In this document: positions 23,636 to 33,663 of the stretch, piece after piece
How the letters are laid out: each line of letters begins with the position of its first letter
Numbering within the stretch: the first letter of the stretch is position 1
From: Semisulcospira habei
Taxonomy: Eukaryota; Mollusca; Gastropoda; Semisulcospiridae
Length of the DNA stretch: 64,000 nt
Reading direction: 5' to 3'
Assembly: GCA_036245525.1 (NCBI GenBank)
Contig: BTPG01000003.1
Location: forward strand, 159,011,897-159,075,896
The notes under the pieces: generated by a model
What the model was told of the DNA's origin: nothing
Seen by the model: the letters and a program-made list of their open reading frames with translations, nothing else
Database searches by the model: none
Program-made: the position numbers and the translations under genes

Positions 23636-23783
23636 TGAGTGACTTTAAATCCTGCCCAAGCCACTAGGCAAGGTACTCCGACGCTGTAGTGAGCTTAGTC
23701 CTGCGCCAGCCACTAAGCAAGGTGCTCCGCGATAGCGGAGCACCTTGCTTAGTGGCTGGCGCAGGACTAAGCTCCCTCATGCA
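23636..23783. repeat. Foldback hairpin, family E, one and a half copies
   Basis: A perfect hairpin at 23692-23783 (GAGCTTAGTCCTGCGCCAGC, loop GATAGC) preceded by a partial left arm at 23636-23685 (AAATCCTGCCCAAGCCACTA). Confidence 0.88.
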
Positions 23784-24120
23784 TCTGACCCCAGAGGCTT
23801 ATGAGAATTTAGTTCCTCCTAGATAAGAGGGTTTGGCTGCAGAAGCTGTACACCTGTGGCGTGAAGTGTCATGATTACCTATGATTTCCGATACCATCCG
23901 ACCGTACCAACGTACGTCTGGTTGCTCAGTTGTAAGTTTCCCAGTGATCAAAAGGTTTTCGGACCGGCGTCGGCCGGCTGACGGCCCGCGCACATCCGCG
24001 CCGGCGCGGGCCTACAGCTGCGCTCAGTTCCCATCCATCCATCTTGGTAACTGTTGGCGCACCGCACCGTCGGTACACGTCGTAATGCGGTATATATACC
24101 GACGACTCAGTTTTGCCCCG

Positions 24121-24610
24121 CCACACGTGCCGGTTGTGCCCCGATTTTGAAGCCGATTCCGATCTGATTGCGATCGGATGACGTCAATTATCCGAACCGG
24201 TCCCAATCGGCTGGGAATCGGGAGTATAGAACCTGCTCTATTTTTCCGATCCGAATCGGCCCCGGTTGTAAGCTTCAACCAATCAGAGCGCGTCTCGCAA
24301 AGCATGTCGTTTTAGTTTGCAAATGGCGGAACACGCCTGTTGTGATCAGTACCACCGCCGTTGCCGATATTTCGCACGCCTCTTCCCGAATATGATGCAA
24401 AACTGCTGATAATGCAAGCACATCATCATCACTGTCAAAACTAGCAGTCATTTTGCAGACCAGGTACGACTTTGATCTTCGGTCAGTTCAAACCGGTCGG
24501 CTAAACAAGTCGGGAAATGTGTGGCAGTGCACGCGTTTTTTTAGTCCGGCCCGATCACCTACCGATTCGAAACTGATCGGGAATCGGCCTCAAAACCGGG
24601 CATGTGTAGG
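24121..24610. mobile_element. 490-bp element with terminal inverted repeats
   Basis: The left end CCACACGTGCCGGTTGTGCC ... AAGCCGATTCCGATC is the imperfect complement of the right end (GATCGGGAATCGGCCTC ... CCGGGCATGTGTAGG). In the minus strand at about 24445-24300 a short frame begins MTASFDSDDDVLALSAVL, an acidic start that could be a remnant of a transposase N-terminus. Superfamily unknown. Confidence 0.6.
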
Positions 24611-24659
24611 TCTTCAGTCCGTCACGGTTTCGGAGTCAAGCCGGCGTGAATTGTAGACC

Positions 24660-25440
24660 GCATTAGTATATTTACCATGAATCTGAAGACACATTTCAGC
24701 ACCAATTGTGTTTATTATGCCTTGTCGACACATCTAATGAACTTTAACTGCCGTTTGGACATGCAGCCAAAAGCACACGGGTAATCGCACTTATTTATTC
24801 TGCGCTACCGTTAGCGTGTCAGTCTATTTTTAGCTGTTTCTTGTACTGATAGCGTTGTATTTCTAGAACGGAGTGGAGTCATTGTCAGGTTACTTGATAT
24901 AAAGACGTGTGCAGAACTGGATTGTTTATGTGTCTAAATGAACCATAGCTAGACCTGTGTGTTGCAATATCGTAACCATCTGTTACAGAAATATATCTTT
25001 GAACAGTTACGGCGGTAGTGGGCTTTCAAGTCTGTAATGAGCTACGCTAAAGTCGCGGAATAAACATGAGTCGACAGTGTGAAACCTCAGGTAGACAGAT
25101 ATGTGTATAGGTCGGCATGGTCACGGCGAAGCCGGCAATCGACATTTTGGTTAATGGGGCCTGCTCCTGGCAGTGAAGGATCGATCCTTCTCACGCGATT
25201 CGCACGCTTTACTTATTATCTAACTCTAAGACATAAATTAGCCGTTGAGTTTTGAATGCACTCAGTTGACCGTACGGTGACAAATTGGTGAGATTAGATG
25301 CTACTCTCAGTTAAGAGTGGCACTGGCACACTGCCTAGCTGAACTGAAATCAGAGTGATGGTGCACCTCCATCTGATTAATGCCAGCTCTTAGTAAAAGG
25401 AAAGCGCATTCAGACTCTGAGGTAATTCCAAATTGTGCGA
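24660..25440. other. Non-coding stretch
   Basis: Nothing assignable until a family A arm (GGGGCTCATGAGAATCTATG) at 25446-25478. Confidence 0.5.
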
Positions 25441-25599
25441 CTGCAGGGGCTCATGAGAATCTATGCCTTTTGCAGAATATTGAGATTCTATGCCAGCTGT
25501 TGACTGTTGACTCGAAGACGTTACAGCCTTATTTTCTTAATATTATTGTGGGGGGTATTGTTTACAACTTTTTTTGTCCCACGAAAGGAAATTTGGGCT

Positions 25600-25692
25600 G
25601 CCTTCCCCAGGGGAAGGCTCGCCTCAGCAGTACAGCGCATCCAACTTACCTACCTTTAAAAAAAATCGATTGTGTGTGTGTGTGTGTGTGTG

Positions 25693-25723
<31 letters not shown>

Positions 25724-25795
25724 CACCGGAGGAAGGCTCGCCTCAGCAGTACAGCGCACCCAACTTACCTACCTTAAAAAAAAAAAAAAAAATCG

Positions 25796-25860
<65 letters not shown>
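25600..25860. repeat. Tandem pair with (GT)n tracts
   Basis: AGGCTCGCCTCAGCAGTACA + GCGCA(T/C)CCAACTTACCTACC occurs at 25614 and 25733, each followed by an A run, ATCGATT and a (GT)n tract (25672-25718 and 25799-25859). A segment including its microsatellite was duplicated. Confidence 0.9.
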
Positions 25861-26189
25861 TACAACTGAAAAGAAACGTACATCTTTCCCTGGCGATGCA
25901 TTGCACGCATGTGTACTCTCGTACAGCGCTCATGTTTTTGATGTTGGGGGAAAATGTTTCAACACGTTCAAGGTTGGTTTTTTTATGCTCAGTTTTACCT
26001 GGATTTATAACGGCACCAGCGTAAGCCCCGTCTCATCAAAAGCCTCCCCGCCTCTGGTGTATCGCTTCATCAGCAATCGCCTCCTCTAATGTCACTCCCT
26101 GTGTTTACGGCTTGGAGCGAGCGTCTCACACTTTCCCATGATTTTTTTTTTTAATTTTTTTTTTATTTTGTTTTTTTGTTTTGCATTAG

Positions 26190-26376
26190 CCCCTTCACTG
26201 CCGAGTAAAAATAAACGAGGTCCGACTACAAGAGGCATAGACCATCATGAGCCCCCGCAGTCGCGGGGGCTCATGAGGATCTATGCCTCTGGCTGGCCCC
26301 ACGTTATGTACCCATGGACGGATGGAGGTCCTTGACGTTAAACGAATGAAGATTTCAGACACTGGCAGGGATGGGG
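26190..26376. mobile_element. Foldback MITE, family A
   Basis: Left CCCCTTCACTGCCGAG preceded by TTAG, right TTAA at 26377-26380. The hairpin with GAGCCCCCGCAGTCGCGGGG core is at 26229-26292. A second, degraded A arm follows at 26404-26490. Confidence 0.8.
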
Positions 26377-26597
26377 TTAAGAGTTAACCATCATTACCAC
26401 TCCACCTGCAAGAGGCATAGAGTATCATGATCACCTGCAGGCTTCTTGCGACCGGCCATGAAAATCTATGTACCTTACTTAAAGGGACAGGGCCTCATAT
26501 GTAGGTTCAGTTTGAGAGAATATGTAAATTATGGAATCGCCTGTAAACCTCTATGCTGTGGTCGGTCTGAGATATAGTGAGTATGTAAAAGGGACCT

Positions 26598-26668
26598 ATG
26601 GCTGCCAGCAAGAGGCATAGATTCTCATGAGCCCCTGCTGGGATCATGTGAATCTATTTCTCTTGCGG
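26598..26668. repeat. Family A hairpin core
   Basis: CAGCAAGAGGCATAGATTCT and imperfect complement GAATCTATTTCTCTTGCGG. Confidence 0.65.
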
Positions 26669-26856
26669 AGGGGAGGAAACTAGGTGAATCCCTCGATTTC
26701 TTTCCTGTAGGTCGAGTGAAGGATACCTGGTTAGGCATTTTTCTTCAAGCACCTGTCGGCCATGTATTAAGTTGCTCAACTTCACATTTTGTAGCTTTCG
26801 CCTAAAAAAAGGTGCTGGGGAAAAACTGAGGGAGTGGAACTGATTACAATTTTTAA

Positions 26857-26859
<3 letters not shown>

Positions 26860-26933
<74 letters not shown>
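26860..26933. repeat. (CT)n microsatellite
   Basis: About 37 CT units. A second (CT)n lies at 27234-27304. Between them is non-coding sequence ending with ATTCATTTATTCATTCATT repeats. Confidence 0.97.
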
Positions 26934-26935
<2 letters not shown>

Positions 26936-27253
26936 TTTTCAACTCCTACTAAAACCTCATACTGACTACGCATCTACTATTTGGGACGGCTGTAGTGAGG
27001 CTAACCTTTACAGGATTAATTCTCTATACAAGCGCGCAGTTAAACTGATCCTCCCAATCCCCTAAGTGACCTGTGGGTGTAGCCGCTTGTTTGTGCTGTT
27101 AACATGTTGTTTTAGTGTTGTTTTTAATGTTGTAGTTTAGCAAAAACAAACACGAAAAGAGGCCTGTGCGCCTATTGTTTCCATCATTGAGAAATAAAAT
27201 ATCATTCATTTATTCATTCATTTATTCATTCATGCTCTCTCTCTCCCTCTCTT

Positions 27254-27308
<55 letters not shown>

Positions 27309-27497
27309 TATATTTCAAGATAGTTTCAAGCAAATCTAATTCTATTACACATCCTTTGCCGCCACTTCTCACACCATAAATGAAAGAAAGAAAAAAGAAG
27401 AAGACGCAAACAAATAAACAAACAAACAAACTCACATCACTCGATCGCTCACTATCTAAATTAACTAATAACTAACTAACGCACTAACTACGTTAAA

Positions 27498-27655
27498 CAC
27501 CGGATATAACAAATCACCAGGGGACCAAGTTTTTCTTCTTGTTATATCTGAACTTTGTTATAAATAGAAAGACAGCTGTCGGGACCTTTAAAAATCTATT
27601 GTTAAATATCCGGCTTGTGTTATTTCCGACCTTGTTATAAGCGGAATAGACTGTA
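27498..27655. repeat. Dispersed repeat (GGATATAACAAATCACCAG), second copy
   Basis: Same orientation and landmarks as the copy at 23395-23570. Confidence 0.7.
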
Positions 27656-27673
27656 AGTGTAACTAACTAACTA

Positions 27674-27990
27674 GGTTGGTTAGTTAGTTCGGGTTTAACG
27701 TCCACAGCACCGAGGTGATCATGGACGGCCCTGACGGGTGGGTTATGGGGGACAGGGAAATCTATTGCCTATGGAGTACGACCTGAACACTAATCAACTC
27801 AGGCGCACTCCAACTGTGCCACTTTGATTTACCAGGACCTTTCAACGGACATGCTATTGAACAAATCCGTTTTTTTCCCCCTGGATTGTGAGTCCAGCTA
27901 CCGGGGCCGGGACGGGATTCGAACCCACGACCCGGCGATTCCCTTCGCTCTCCTGCTCCGACGTTTAACCGCCTGAGCTATTTCGGACTC
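27674..27990 (-). mobile_element. tRNA-derived SINE, copy 1
   Basis: Read on the minus strand, the head GAGTCCGAAATAGCTCAGGC carries an A box (TAGCTCAGGCGG) and, about 50 bp on, a B box (GGTTCGAATCC), the internal pol III promoter of tRNA-derived SINEs. The body ends with GACGTTAAACCCGAACTAAC. CTAA/TTAG simple repeats flank it. Copies at 55014 and 57911 have the same orientation. Confidence 0.85.
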
Positions 27991-28108
27991 CACTAACTAA
28001 CTAACTCACTAACTAGCTAACTAACTTCTGTCTTTCAAATGTTTTGTGGTTGTTTCTAATGTTTTGTGGTTGTTTCTGATGAATGTGTTGTGGATGTTTT
28101 GCTTTCAG

Positions 28109-28200
28109 ACGTCCTCCAAAATGAAAGTAAGCACAATGAGGGGTCCGCGCTGCCTCAAGTGTATTGATGGATGCCCCGGCTTAGACCTCCACTACTTCCG
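28109..28200 (+). CDS. TES: Testin-like PET/LIM gene, exon with Cys-rich N-terminal region
   Basis: Acceptor TTTTGCTTTCAG|ACG, donor CG|GTAAGC. The 92-nt exon begins in phase 0 and ends in phase 2. It encodes TSSKMKVSTMRGPRCLKC then IDGCPGLDLHYF; the CLKC...C.G..LH pattern is the N-terminal Cys-rich region found in testin and LMCD1, ahead of the PET domain. The next exon (28706) restores the Arg codon and continues KVCKNCRC. Testin is a cytoskeletal LIM adaptor at focal adhesions (known of the family). An ATG lies within the exon, but the open frame extends through the acceptor, so upstream coding exons are possible. Confidence 0.8.
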
Positions 28201-28250
28201 GTAAGCATACGTCTTTCTTGCCGAAACAAAACCTGGTGAGCTCTGATGTG

Positions 28251-28380
28251 GTATGCATGAACACGGACTGAAACGTTCGGCCTGGTCTAAGCCCGAAGTC
28301 TTAGACTACTGCCATAGCAGCAGGCTAACACTTCTTGATTAGACCAAGCCGACGGCTTCAATCCACGTTCATGCATACGG
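28251..28380. repeat. Imperfect inverted repeat in the intron
   Basis: ATGCATGAACACGGACTGAA ... GGCCTGGTCTAA pairs with TTAGACCAAGCC ... CACGTTCATGCAT. It begins 50 bp after the exon donor. Confidence 0.6.
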
Positions 28381-28496
28381 CCACCACTCCTGGTACACTG
28401 CGCATGCCAATGATGAGGTGATCATGAATTCAAACTGCTGTCGGTGTGGAACTTACCATTGTAGTTGAAAGGAATAGCAGACAAGTATGTTGTTAA

Positions 28497-28560
28497 CCTT
28501 CACTGCCGAGAAAAAAAAAAAACTTTTGCAAGAGGTATCGATCCTCATGAGCCCCCGCTA
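28497..28560. mobile_element. Left half of a family A foldback MITE
   Basis: TTAA (28493-28496), CCTTCACTGCCGAG and GCAAGAGGTATCGATCCTCA to GAGCCCCCGC are present; the right arm is absent and the microsatellite starts at the would-be loop. Confidence 0.75.
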
Positions 28561-28597
28561 TCGATCGATCGATCTATCTATCTGTCTGTCTATCCGG

Positions 28598-28696
<99 letters not shown>

Positions 28697-28697
28697 C
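28561..28697. repeat. (CTAT)n microsatellite
   Basis: Starts as ATCGATCGATCGATCTATCT, then about 28 CTAT units, ending 8 bp before the acceptor AG of the next exon and forming its pyrimidine-rich tract. Confidence 0.97.
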
Positions 28698-28705
28698 TGT
28701 TACAG

Positions 28706-28940
28706 CAAAGTGTGCAAGAACTGCCGCTGCCCCCAGGAGGACCACGACCTTCCAGCGTCGGAGGATGCAGACTTCCGGCCCATCAGCCTCCTTTTCGACT
28801 CGACCATGACATCACGGGACGGAAAGGTGGACTGGATGGCGAGACTGGAAAAGCTGAGCATCAAAGACCCCGGGGGCCTGGCCCAGATGTGCTCGCCGCA
28901 AAACGACGTTGTCATCTCGCGCCTCATCAGTGAGAACATG
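28706..28940 (+). CDS. TES: Testin-like PET/LIM gene, second exon
   Basis: Acceptor CTACTGTTACAG|C, donor ATG|GTCAGT. The first base completes the Arg codon; 78 full codons follow and the exon ends in phase 0. It encodes KVCKNCRCPQEDHDLP, matching the RK-C-NC-C-QEEHD block of testin, then FRPISLLFDSTMTSRDGKVD, a linker, and PQNDVVISRLISENM, which aligns with the region just before the testin PET domain. The start of PET (a W-x-PP motif in the family) should follow on a short exon that I could not locate. Confidence 0.85.
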
Positions 28941-28967
28941 GTCAGTGCAGGCAGTCGCGAGTTTTAG

Positions 28968-29145
28968 CTGCCGAAAAAATTCTCAGCACCATCCAGCTGC
29001 AAGAGACAGAGATTCTCATGAGAATCTATGTCTCTTCCTGAGAACAGTTTATGTCCATGCGTCTTGGGCGGTTGTGGATTTTGGTTGTTGAATTGAGAAC
29101 GATTTCAGAAAACAATAATACGTCCGCTGGCACTGAAGGGGTCAC
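28968..29145. mobile_element. Foldback MITE, family A, diverged ends
   Basis: GCTGCCGAAAAAATTCTCAG ... hairpin AAGAGACAGAGATTCTCATG with complement directly abutting (28999-29035) and a right end GGCACTGAAGGGG. It starts 27 bp after the exon donor. Confidence 0.72.
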
Positions 29146-29461
29146 ATTGTTAGGGTTGGTTTGGTTGGTGGTGTTGGTAATTATTATGTCAGTTCCTGGC
29201 CGTGCCACCATAAAACAGGATCAAATCACGCATACGCCACACGATGCTGGGGTTTCATTTCGATCCTCAGGACGTGGTCGATCGAACAAAATAGTTTTGG
29301 GTTCACCTCCGATAGCAGTTTGGGTCTGCGTCCTGTGCCAGCCAGGCGTTGCAGCGGACTGATATTTGCTGATCCCACTTTACATCTGTGTTCCTTGGAC
29401 GAATGAAGTTGACAAAGATGTCAGAAACACAATTTGTCAGGGAATGGGGTTACTCTTTTAA

Positions 29462-29636
29462 CTACAAAGACACGCCACCTTACGGCTATGTACCACTGTA
29501 GGATATGGTTCGACCATGATAATTCAAGGATAGTGCCAGATTAGCTTTGCGCCTTATGGCGCCAAGCTAATCTGGCACTACCCTTGAATTATCATGGTTG
29601 ATCCATCTCCTGCTTAGGGCGTTGGGGCTAAATGGG
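29462..29636. mobile_element. TTAA-bounded foldback MITE, family B2 (175 bp)
   Basis: TTAA at 29458-29461 and 29637-29640. Hairpin CATGATAATTCAAGGATAGT with complement; right end GGGGCTAAATGGG. Confidence 0.85.
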
Positions 29637-29843
29637 TTAAGGACCTAGTGAGTGAAATGACTAAATAATGCGAAATGATACATATGGAAAAAGCAAGTTG
29701 GGTCGGTCTAGCATCTTATATTGTGATCTCTGCCTACACCTGCAGATAATGGCAGACATGTTCCCTCTTGTTGTTCTGTGCAGTGTTATTCTTTTTCGCA
29801 GAGTTTCTTCCGGATGCTCACCTACTCTGTTGTATTTTTTTTT

Positions 29844-29849
<6 letters not shown>

Positions 29850-29934
<85 letters not shown>
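29850..29934. repeat. (CT)n microsatellite
   Basis: About 42 CT units after a T-rich lead. Confidence 0.97.
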
Positions 29935-29937
<3 letters not shown>

Positions 29938-30059
29938 GCATCTATCGTGTTACACTCAACACGGAAATCGTATGTTGTGCAGAATCGTTATAGAAAGAAA
30001 GGAAGAACAGACATAGTAAAACTTAATTGACTTTTGCTGCGTGTCCGAATAGTTGTGTG

Positions 30060-30318
30060 ATTTGTTAAAGCGATCTGCTCCATGGTGGGCTTTGATTGCT
30101 AAATTTCGCCAATACAACGGGTTTGTCTTGCCTGCAGTAAGACTTTTCTACACCCCCCCCCCCTCCCCCCCCCCCCCCCTTTTTTTTTTTTTTTTTTTTT
30201 TACAATCTAAGTCAGTGAGAGGCACACGTGGCAGAGGTTTTCCACTGCCTTTTGGGGGTAATGGAAGGAACTCTGCAGCGTGCAAAGGACAAGAAAAGCA
30301 GAACAGTCTTCATTTATA
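30060..30318. repeat. Dispersed repeat P, copy 1
   Basis: GCGATCTGCTCCATGG...AGAGGTTTTCCACTGCCTTT...AGTCTTCATTT; interrupted by C and T runs (30153-30200). A second copy lies at 42078-42330. Class unknown. Confidence 0.7.
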
Positions 30319-30475
30319 ATTTAAGTTAGCCCTTTGTTCATTAGGTCACTTTTACGCCTTCGCTGCCAGTGGACGCAAAATTCGCGTCTGAAGCCACTGC
30401 ACACTGACCAGGATTCCGACCTGAAGGACACAATGGCACTGGGACCACAAATAGGCACAAAGAACACAGGACTAA

Positions 30476-30541
30476 CAAGAGACATAAATCCTCATGAGCC
30501 CCCGTAGTCGCGGGGGCTCATGAGTGTTTATGTCTCTTGCA
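30476..30541. repeat. Family A hairpin core with private stem changes
   Basis: AAGAGACATAAATCCTCATG against GTTTATGTCTCTT: the unusual ACATAAA is present in both arms. Confidence 0.8.
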
Positions 30542-30605
30542 CCGAGATGGGTGTAACAGATTTTAACCACAGTTGACTTTGGAAGGGATTCGTGAGTTCT
30601 GCTAC

Positions 30606-30675
30606 ATTCGAGATATGCCGCTGCCGGTTACGCGCGCCTTATGCCGCGCGTCCGGTGCGGCGCGTCTCGAGGATA
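30606..30675. repeat. Foldback hairpin, family D variant
   Basis: TTCGAGATATGCCGCTGCCG with CGGTGCGGCGCGTCTCGAGG around GCGCGCCTTATGCCGCGCG; TTAA borders are lost. Confidence 0.65.
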
Positions 30676-30909
30676 TATAAAAGATGACGAGACAGAAGTT
30701 TTACATAACTGGCTTTGAAGCGCATCCCCATACAGCAAACGTTGAAACCAAGCGGCACGTGCGCATCGCCCATATGCTGCGCTATGACATGCACGTGCTT
30801 TTCAAGTCACGTGCAGTTTCCGGACCTCGCTCGGCATCTGTTTTCTGGGACTCACAGGCATTTGAAGAGTAGAGATTTTTCTGAAAAGAGGGTAGAGGTG
30901 TTTGTTTAA

Positions 30910-31119
30910 CCCGTCTAGTGCCGAAAAAATCTAAACACCACCCAAATTGCAAGAGGTGTAGATCTTCATGAGCTCCCGCAGTTGCGGGGGCTCATGAGAA
31001 TCTATGCCTCTTGCTGACACCGTTGTGAATCCATGTTCCTGGGACAGCTTGGGATTTTTGGTGCTGAATTAATGAAGATTGGTCAGAAACACAATCTGCA
31101 TCAGCTGGCATTGAACAGG
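30910..31119. mobile_element. TTAA-bounded foldback MITE, family A (210 bp)
   Basis: TTAA at 30906-30909 and 31120-31123. Hairpin at 30948-31014 with GCAGTTGCGGGGG core. The right TTAA is shared with the following family D element. Confidence 0.87.
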
Positions 31120-31123
31120 TTAA

Positions 31124-31196
31124 CTCTTTCGAGACGTGCCGCATCCGGATTCGCGGCTTTACGCCGCGAATCCGGATGCGGCACGTCTCGAAAGAG
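31124..31196. mobile_element. TTAA-bounded foldback MITE, family D (73 bp), perfect palindrome
   Basis: TTAA at 31120-31123 and 31197-31200. The 33-bp arms are perfect, starting CTCTTTCGAGACGTGCCGCA, around a 7-nt loop CTTTACG. Both arms carry GATTCGCGG where other copies have GATGCGCGG. Confidence 0.9.
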
Positions 31197-31417
31197 TTAA
31201 ACGTGGCTTACAGTAGATACAGTCTCAAATTCACTTCTTTGGCCATTACAGTTCTAGCCATTTTGCGCGTGTCTAACCAATTTGTTATTCAGTAATTTCT
31301 ATTTATGTCCCCCTTGCACATGTAGTGATCGGTGACAAAAATTCATTATTATTTACCTGACATGGGTAACAGTAACACGGAATGGAAATTTTAGTTCATG
31401 ACCAAATATATAAAGAT

Positions 31418-31487
31418 ATGCGCCTTAAAAACGCGACAACTTTGATCAGTGATATGAATAATCAAAGTTGTCGTGTTTTTAAAGCGC
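31418..31487. repeat. Foldback hairpin, family N
   Basis: ATGCGCCTTAAAAACGCGAC + AACTTTGAT and its near complement around CAGTGATATGAAT. Seen once. Confidence 0.75.
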
Positions 31488-31527
31488 ATAACTGTACTGT
31501 GCTACTGTCGTACTTGTCCCAACAGAG

Positions 31528-31691
31528 GGGGGAGCTGGGTGGCTCGGTGGTAGAGCGTTCGACTCTCGTCCGAAAGGTCGTGGCTTCGAACCCAGCTGAC
31601 GTCTGATTTGTACAGACCTCTTTTCGGTGCCGCTTCTTAGAAATCACCTTCGCGGTAGACAAAAGACTTAAGCCCTAAACGTTTAACGTTT
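31528..31691 (+). mobile_element. tRNA-derived SINE with target-site duplication
   Basis: A-box-like TGGCTCGGTGG and B-box-like GGCTTCGAACC 40 bp apart, with acceptor-like AGCTGGGT/ACCCAGCT. The flanking direct repeats TTGTCCCAACAGAG (31514-31527) and TTGTCCGAACAGAG (31692-31705) differ at one base and fit a 14-bp target-site duplication. The stems are too poorly paired for a functional tRNA gene. Confidence 0.8.
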
Positions 31692-31705
31692 TTGTCCGAA
31701 CAGAG

Positions 31706-32215
31706 TGCATCAGTTCTGTGGGCGGCACTGTACTAAGCAAGTCAGAAGCCAGTGGCATTGCGGTGTTAGCACAGTTGCATCCCTTTCAGTCCTGAACAGA
31801 TTCGAATGGAGGCGGGAACGAAAGTCCATGTCAGTGTTGATTGTTACACCCCAACCACTTCCACGCCCCAAGCTTAGTCAAGAAACCAGAAGTCACGTTT
31901 CCGCTTGCAAATGGCCGCAGATGTGAGCTGTTTGACTGGGTGAATGCTTAGACGCTCAAAGTATTTCCCTTTGTGAACTGATGAGATGCCGTAGTCGAAC
32001 CGAGTTTTTAACACGTGCCGAAAACGACTAGCAGTAAGATCCAAACAATAAGCAGATTTTAGAGACCCGAACTATTTTGTACCGAAGCTCAGTTGGGGCG
32101 TGGAAATGGTTGGAAACATTGATCAATCAAAAGCGCGTAGCCGGTTTGGTAAGAGTTTGCTAACTTTCGTTCCTTTGGACAGCCAATCAACATTAGAGTT
32201 GGGGAAGGGGTGAGT
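31706..32215. other. Non-coding stretch
   Basis: Nothing assignable; ends at a long T run. Confidence 0.5.
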
Positions 32216-32217
32216 TT

Positions 32218-32222
32218 TTTTG

Positions 32223-32263
<41 letters not shown>

Positions 32264-32298
32264 GGGGGGGGGGGTTGGGGGGTGGGGGGGGTGGGGGG
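32218..32298. repeat. T homopolymer followed by G-rich tract
   Basis: About 40 T then a run of G with a few T. A 37-nt A run is at 32873-32910. A family A core lies between at 32525-32580. Confidence 0.95.
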
Positions 32299-32869
32299 AT
32301 CATCTTCTCCCTTTACGTTCACCTCGAATGCATGTATTCCCGACAATACTCATTTGAGCAGCTGACATAGCGAAACAAAAAAGCAGGCGAGACGCTATCT
32401 AGATTTCGCCATTGTTGGTTGGAATTCGGGTGCTATGCCGTTGTTTCAGCAAGCGTTTAACCACGAAGACATCCCATAATTCAGCAGAGATGCGAATCGA
32501 ACCGAGCACCGACAAACAAATGGCATATATTCTCATGAGCCCCTGCGGCTGCAGCGGCTCATGAGAATCTATACCTCTTGCAAAGGGAAGGGTTTTGCGC
32601 AGGGATTGTTTTTCAGCGGGCTGTTAACCTCGCATATTCATGAACTCCTGCGTTGTCACAGATGTTGTGGCGCTAGTTGCATTCAGTACGTTGCTGAAGC
32701 CTGTTTGATGTAATCTTTATTGTTTGTGACGCTGGAAGACAATCGGCGCGAATTCGGCCTTACCTGATCTACAGGAGGCATAGAGCTCCATGAGCCGTAA
32801 CTCGCATCTGCGAGAGGCTTGCTCTGCGATCTCCTCAAGTCCCATGCAGCTGTTTCCTCCTCAGTCATC

Positions 32870-32912
<43 letters not shown>

Positions 32913-33050
32913 CGTACGCTGTATAGAAAGATAAGCGACTCGCACTTTTCCCCTACTGTAAAATGAGTGTACCCACTCGTAGCGTAGCTACAGTATTTAT
33001 GTCTGTAAGGGCCAGGAAGCGCGTGAGAATCCAGCTGGTAATTCCTCTGT

Positions 33051-33127
33051 AAGAAGAAACTACCAAGTAAGTAGGAATTCTCTCCCCTGACAGTGCCTCT
33101 TCCAACTTACTTGATAGTTTCTTCTAA
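33051..33127. repeat. Inverted repeat
   Basis: AAGAAACTACCAAGTAAGT and ACTTACTTGATAGTTTCTT at the ends, with about 38 nt between. Confidence 0.7.
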
Positions 33128-33189
33128 AATACAAGCACCGGCAGTCAACCCTTTGGTCTCTGTAAGTCTTGCTGGAGAAGATTCACAAT

Positions 33190-33247
33190 GGCTGTCTCCC
33201 TCGATTCTCTGCCGCTTATCAGCGGCAGCGAATCGAGGGAGTCAACC
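33190..33247. repeat. Foldback hairpin (CCCTCGATTCTCTGCCGC)
   Basis: GACTGTCTC-like outer and CCCTCGATTCTCTGCCGCT/AGCGGCAGCGAATCGAGGG inner arms with a 3-4 nt loop. Seen once. Confidence 0.75.
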
Positions 33248-33601
33248 AGTGTAGAGCAGATTCGTGCCTCATCCAGCAACACAGATTGCGATGGTTTGTT
33301 ACTCCGAGTATTAGCCCTATTTATGTCTGTGTTCGACAGAAGGCGGAAGTGTTTAGGAGCTTGATGCGATCTACCGACGAGCAGTTTTGTTTTGTGTATT
33401 CGCCATCTGCTACAATCAAATTATCTCTCTCAAATTTGCAAAGACAAGAGCAATTTACACATCTAAATATATTGACAAGCTAAAAAAAAAGTAACATCAT
33501 TGAAATCAAAGGAAACTCTTCAGTGTTCCGGATGATTCCAATCTGAATGATGAATTTTTTCCGCTCTTCAGTTTACAATGTAAAAACTACCATTGCAAAG
33601 T

Positions 33602-33602
33602 A

Positions 33603-33662
<60 letters not shown>
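33602..33662. repeat. (TTAG)n microsatellite
   Basis: About 15 TTAG units directly left of the inverted LINE segment; more TTAG units follow the LINE at 36826-36897 and the LTR at 37880-37960. Confidence 0.95.

Positions 33663-33663
<1 letters not shown>

Noticed and set aside
28465..28700. Start of a protein reading through Ile-Tyr-Leu-Ser repeats into the Cys-rich exon
   Set aside because: The (CTAT)n tract is intronic; the exon starts at the acceptor at 28706, which restores the conserved Arg.
31528..31610. tRNA gene
   Set aside because: A- and B-box-like motifs are present, but the T and anticodon stems do not pair and target-site duplications flank the whole unit, so it is a SINE.
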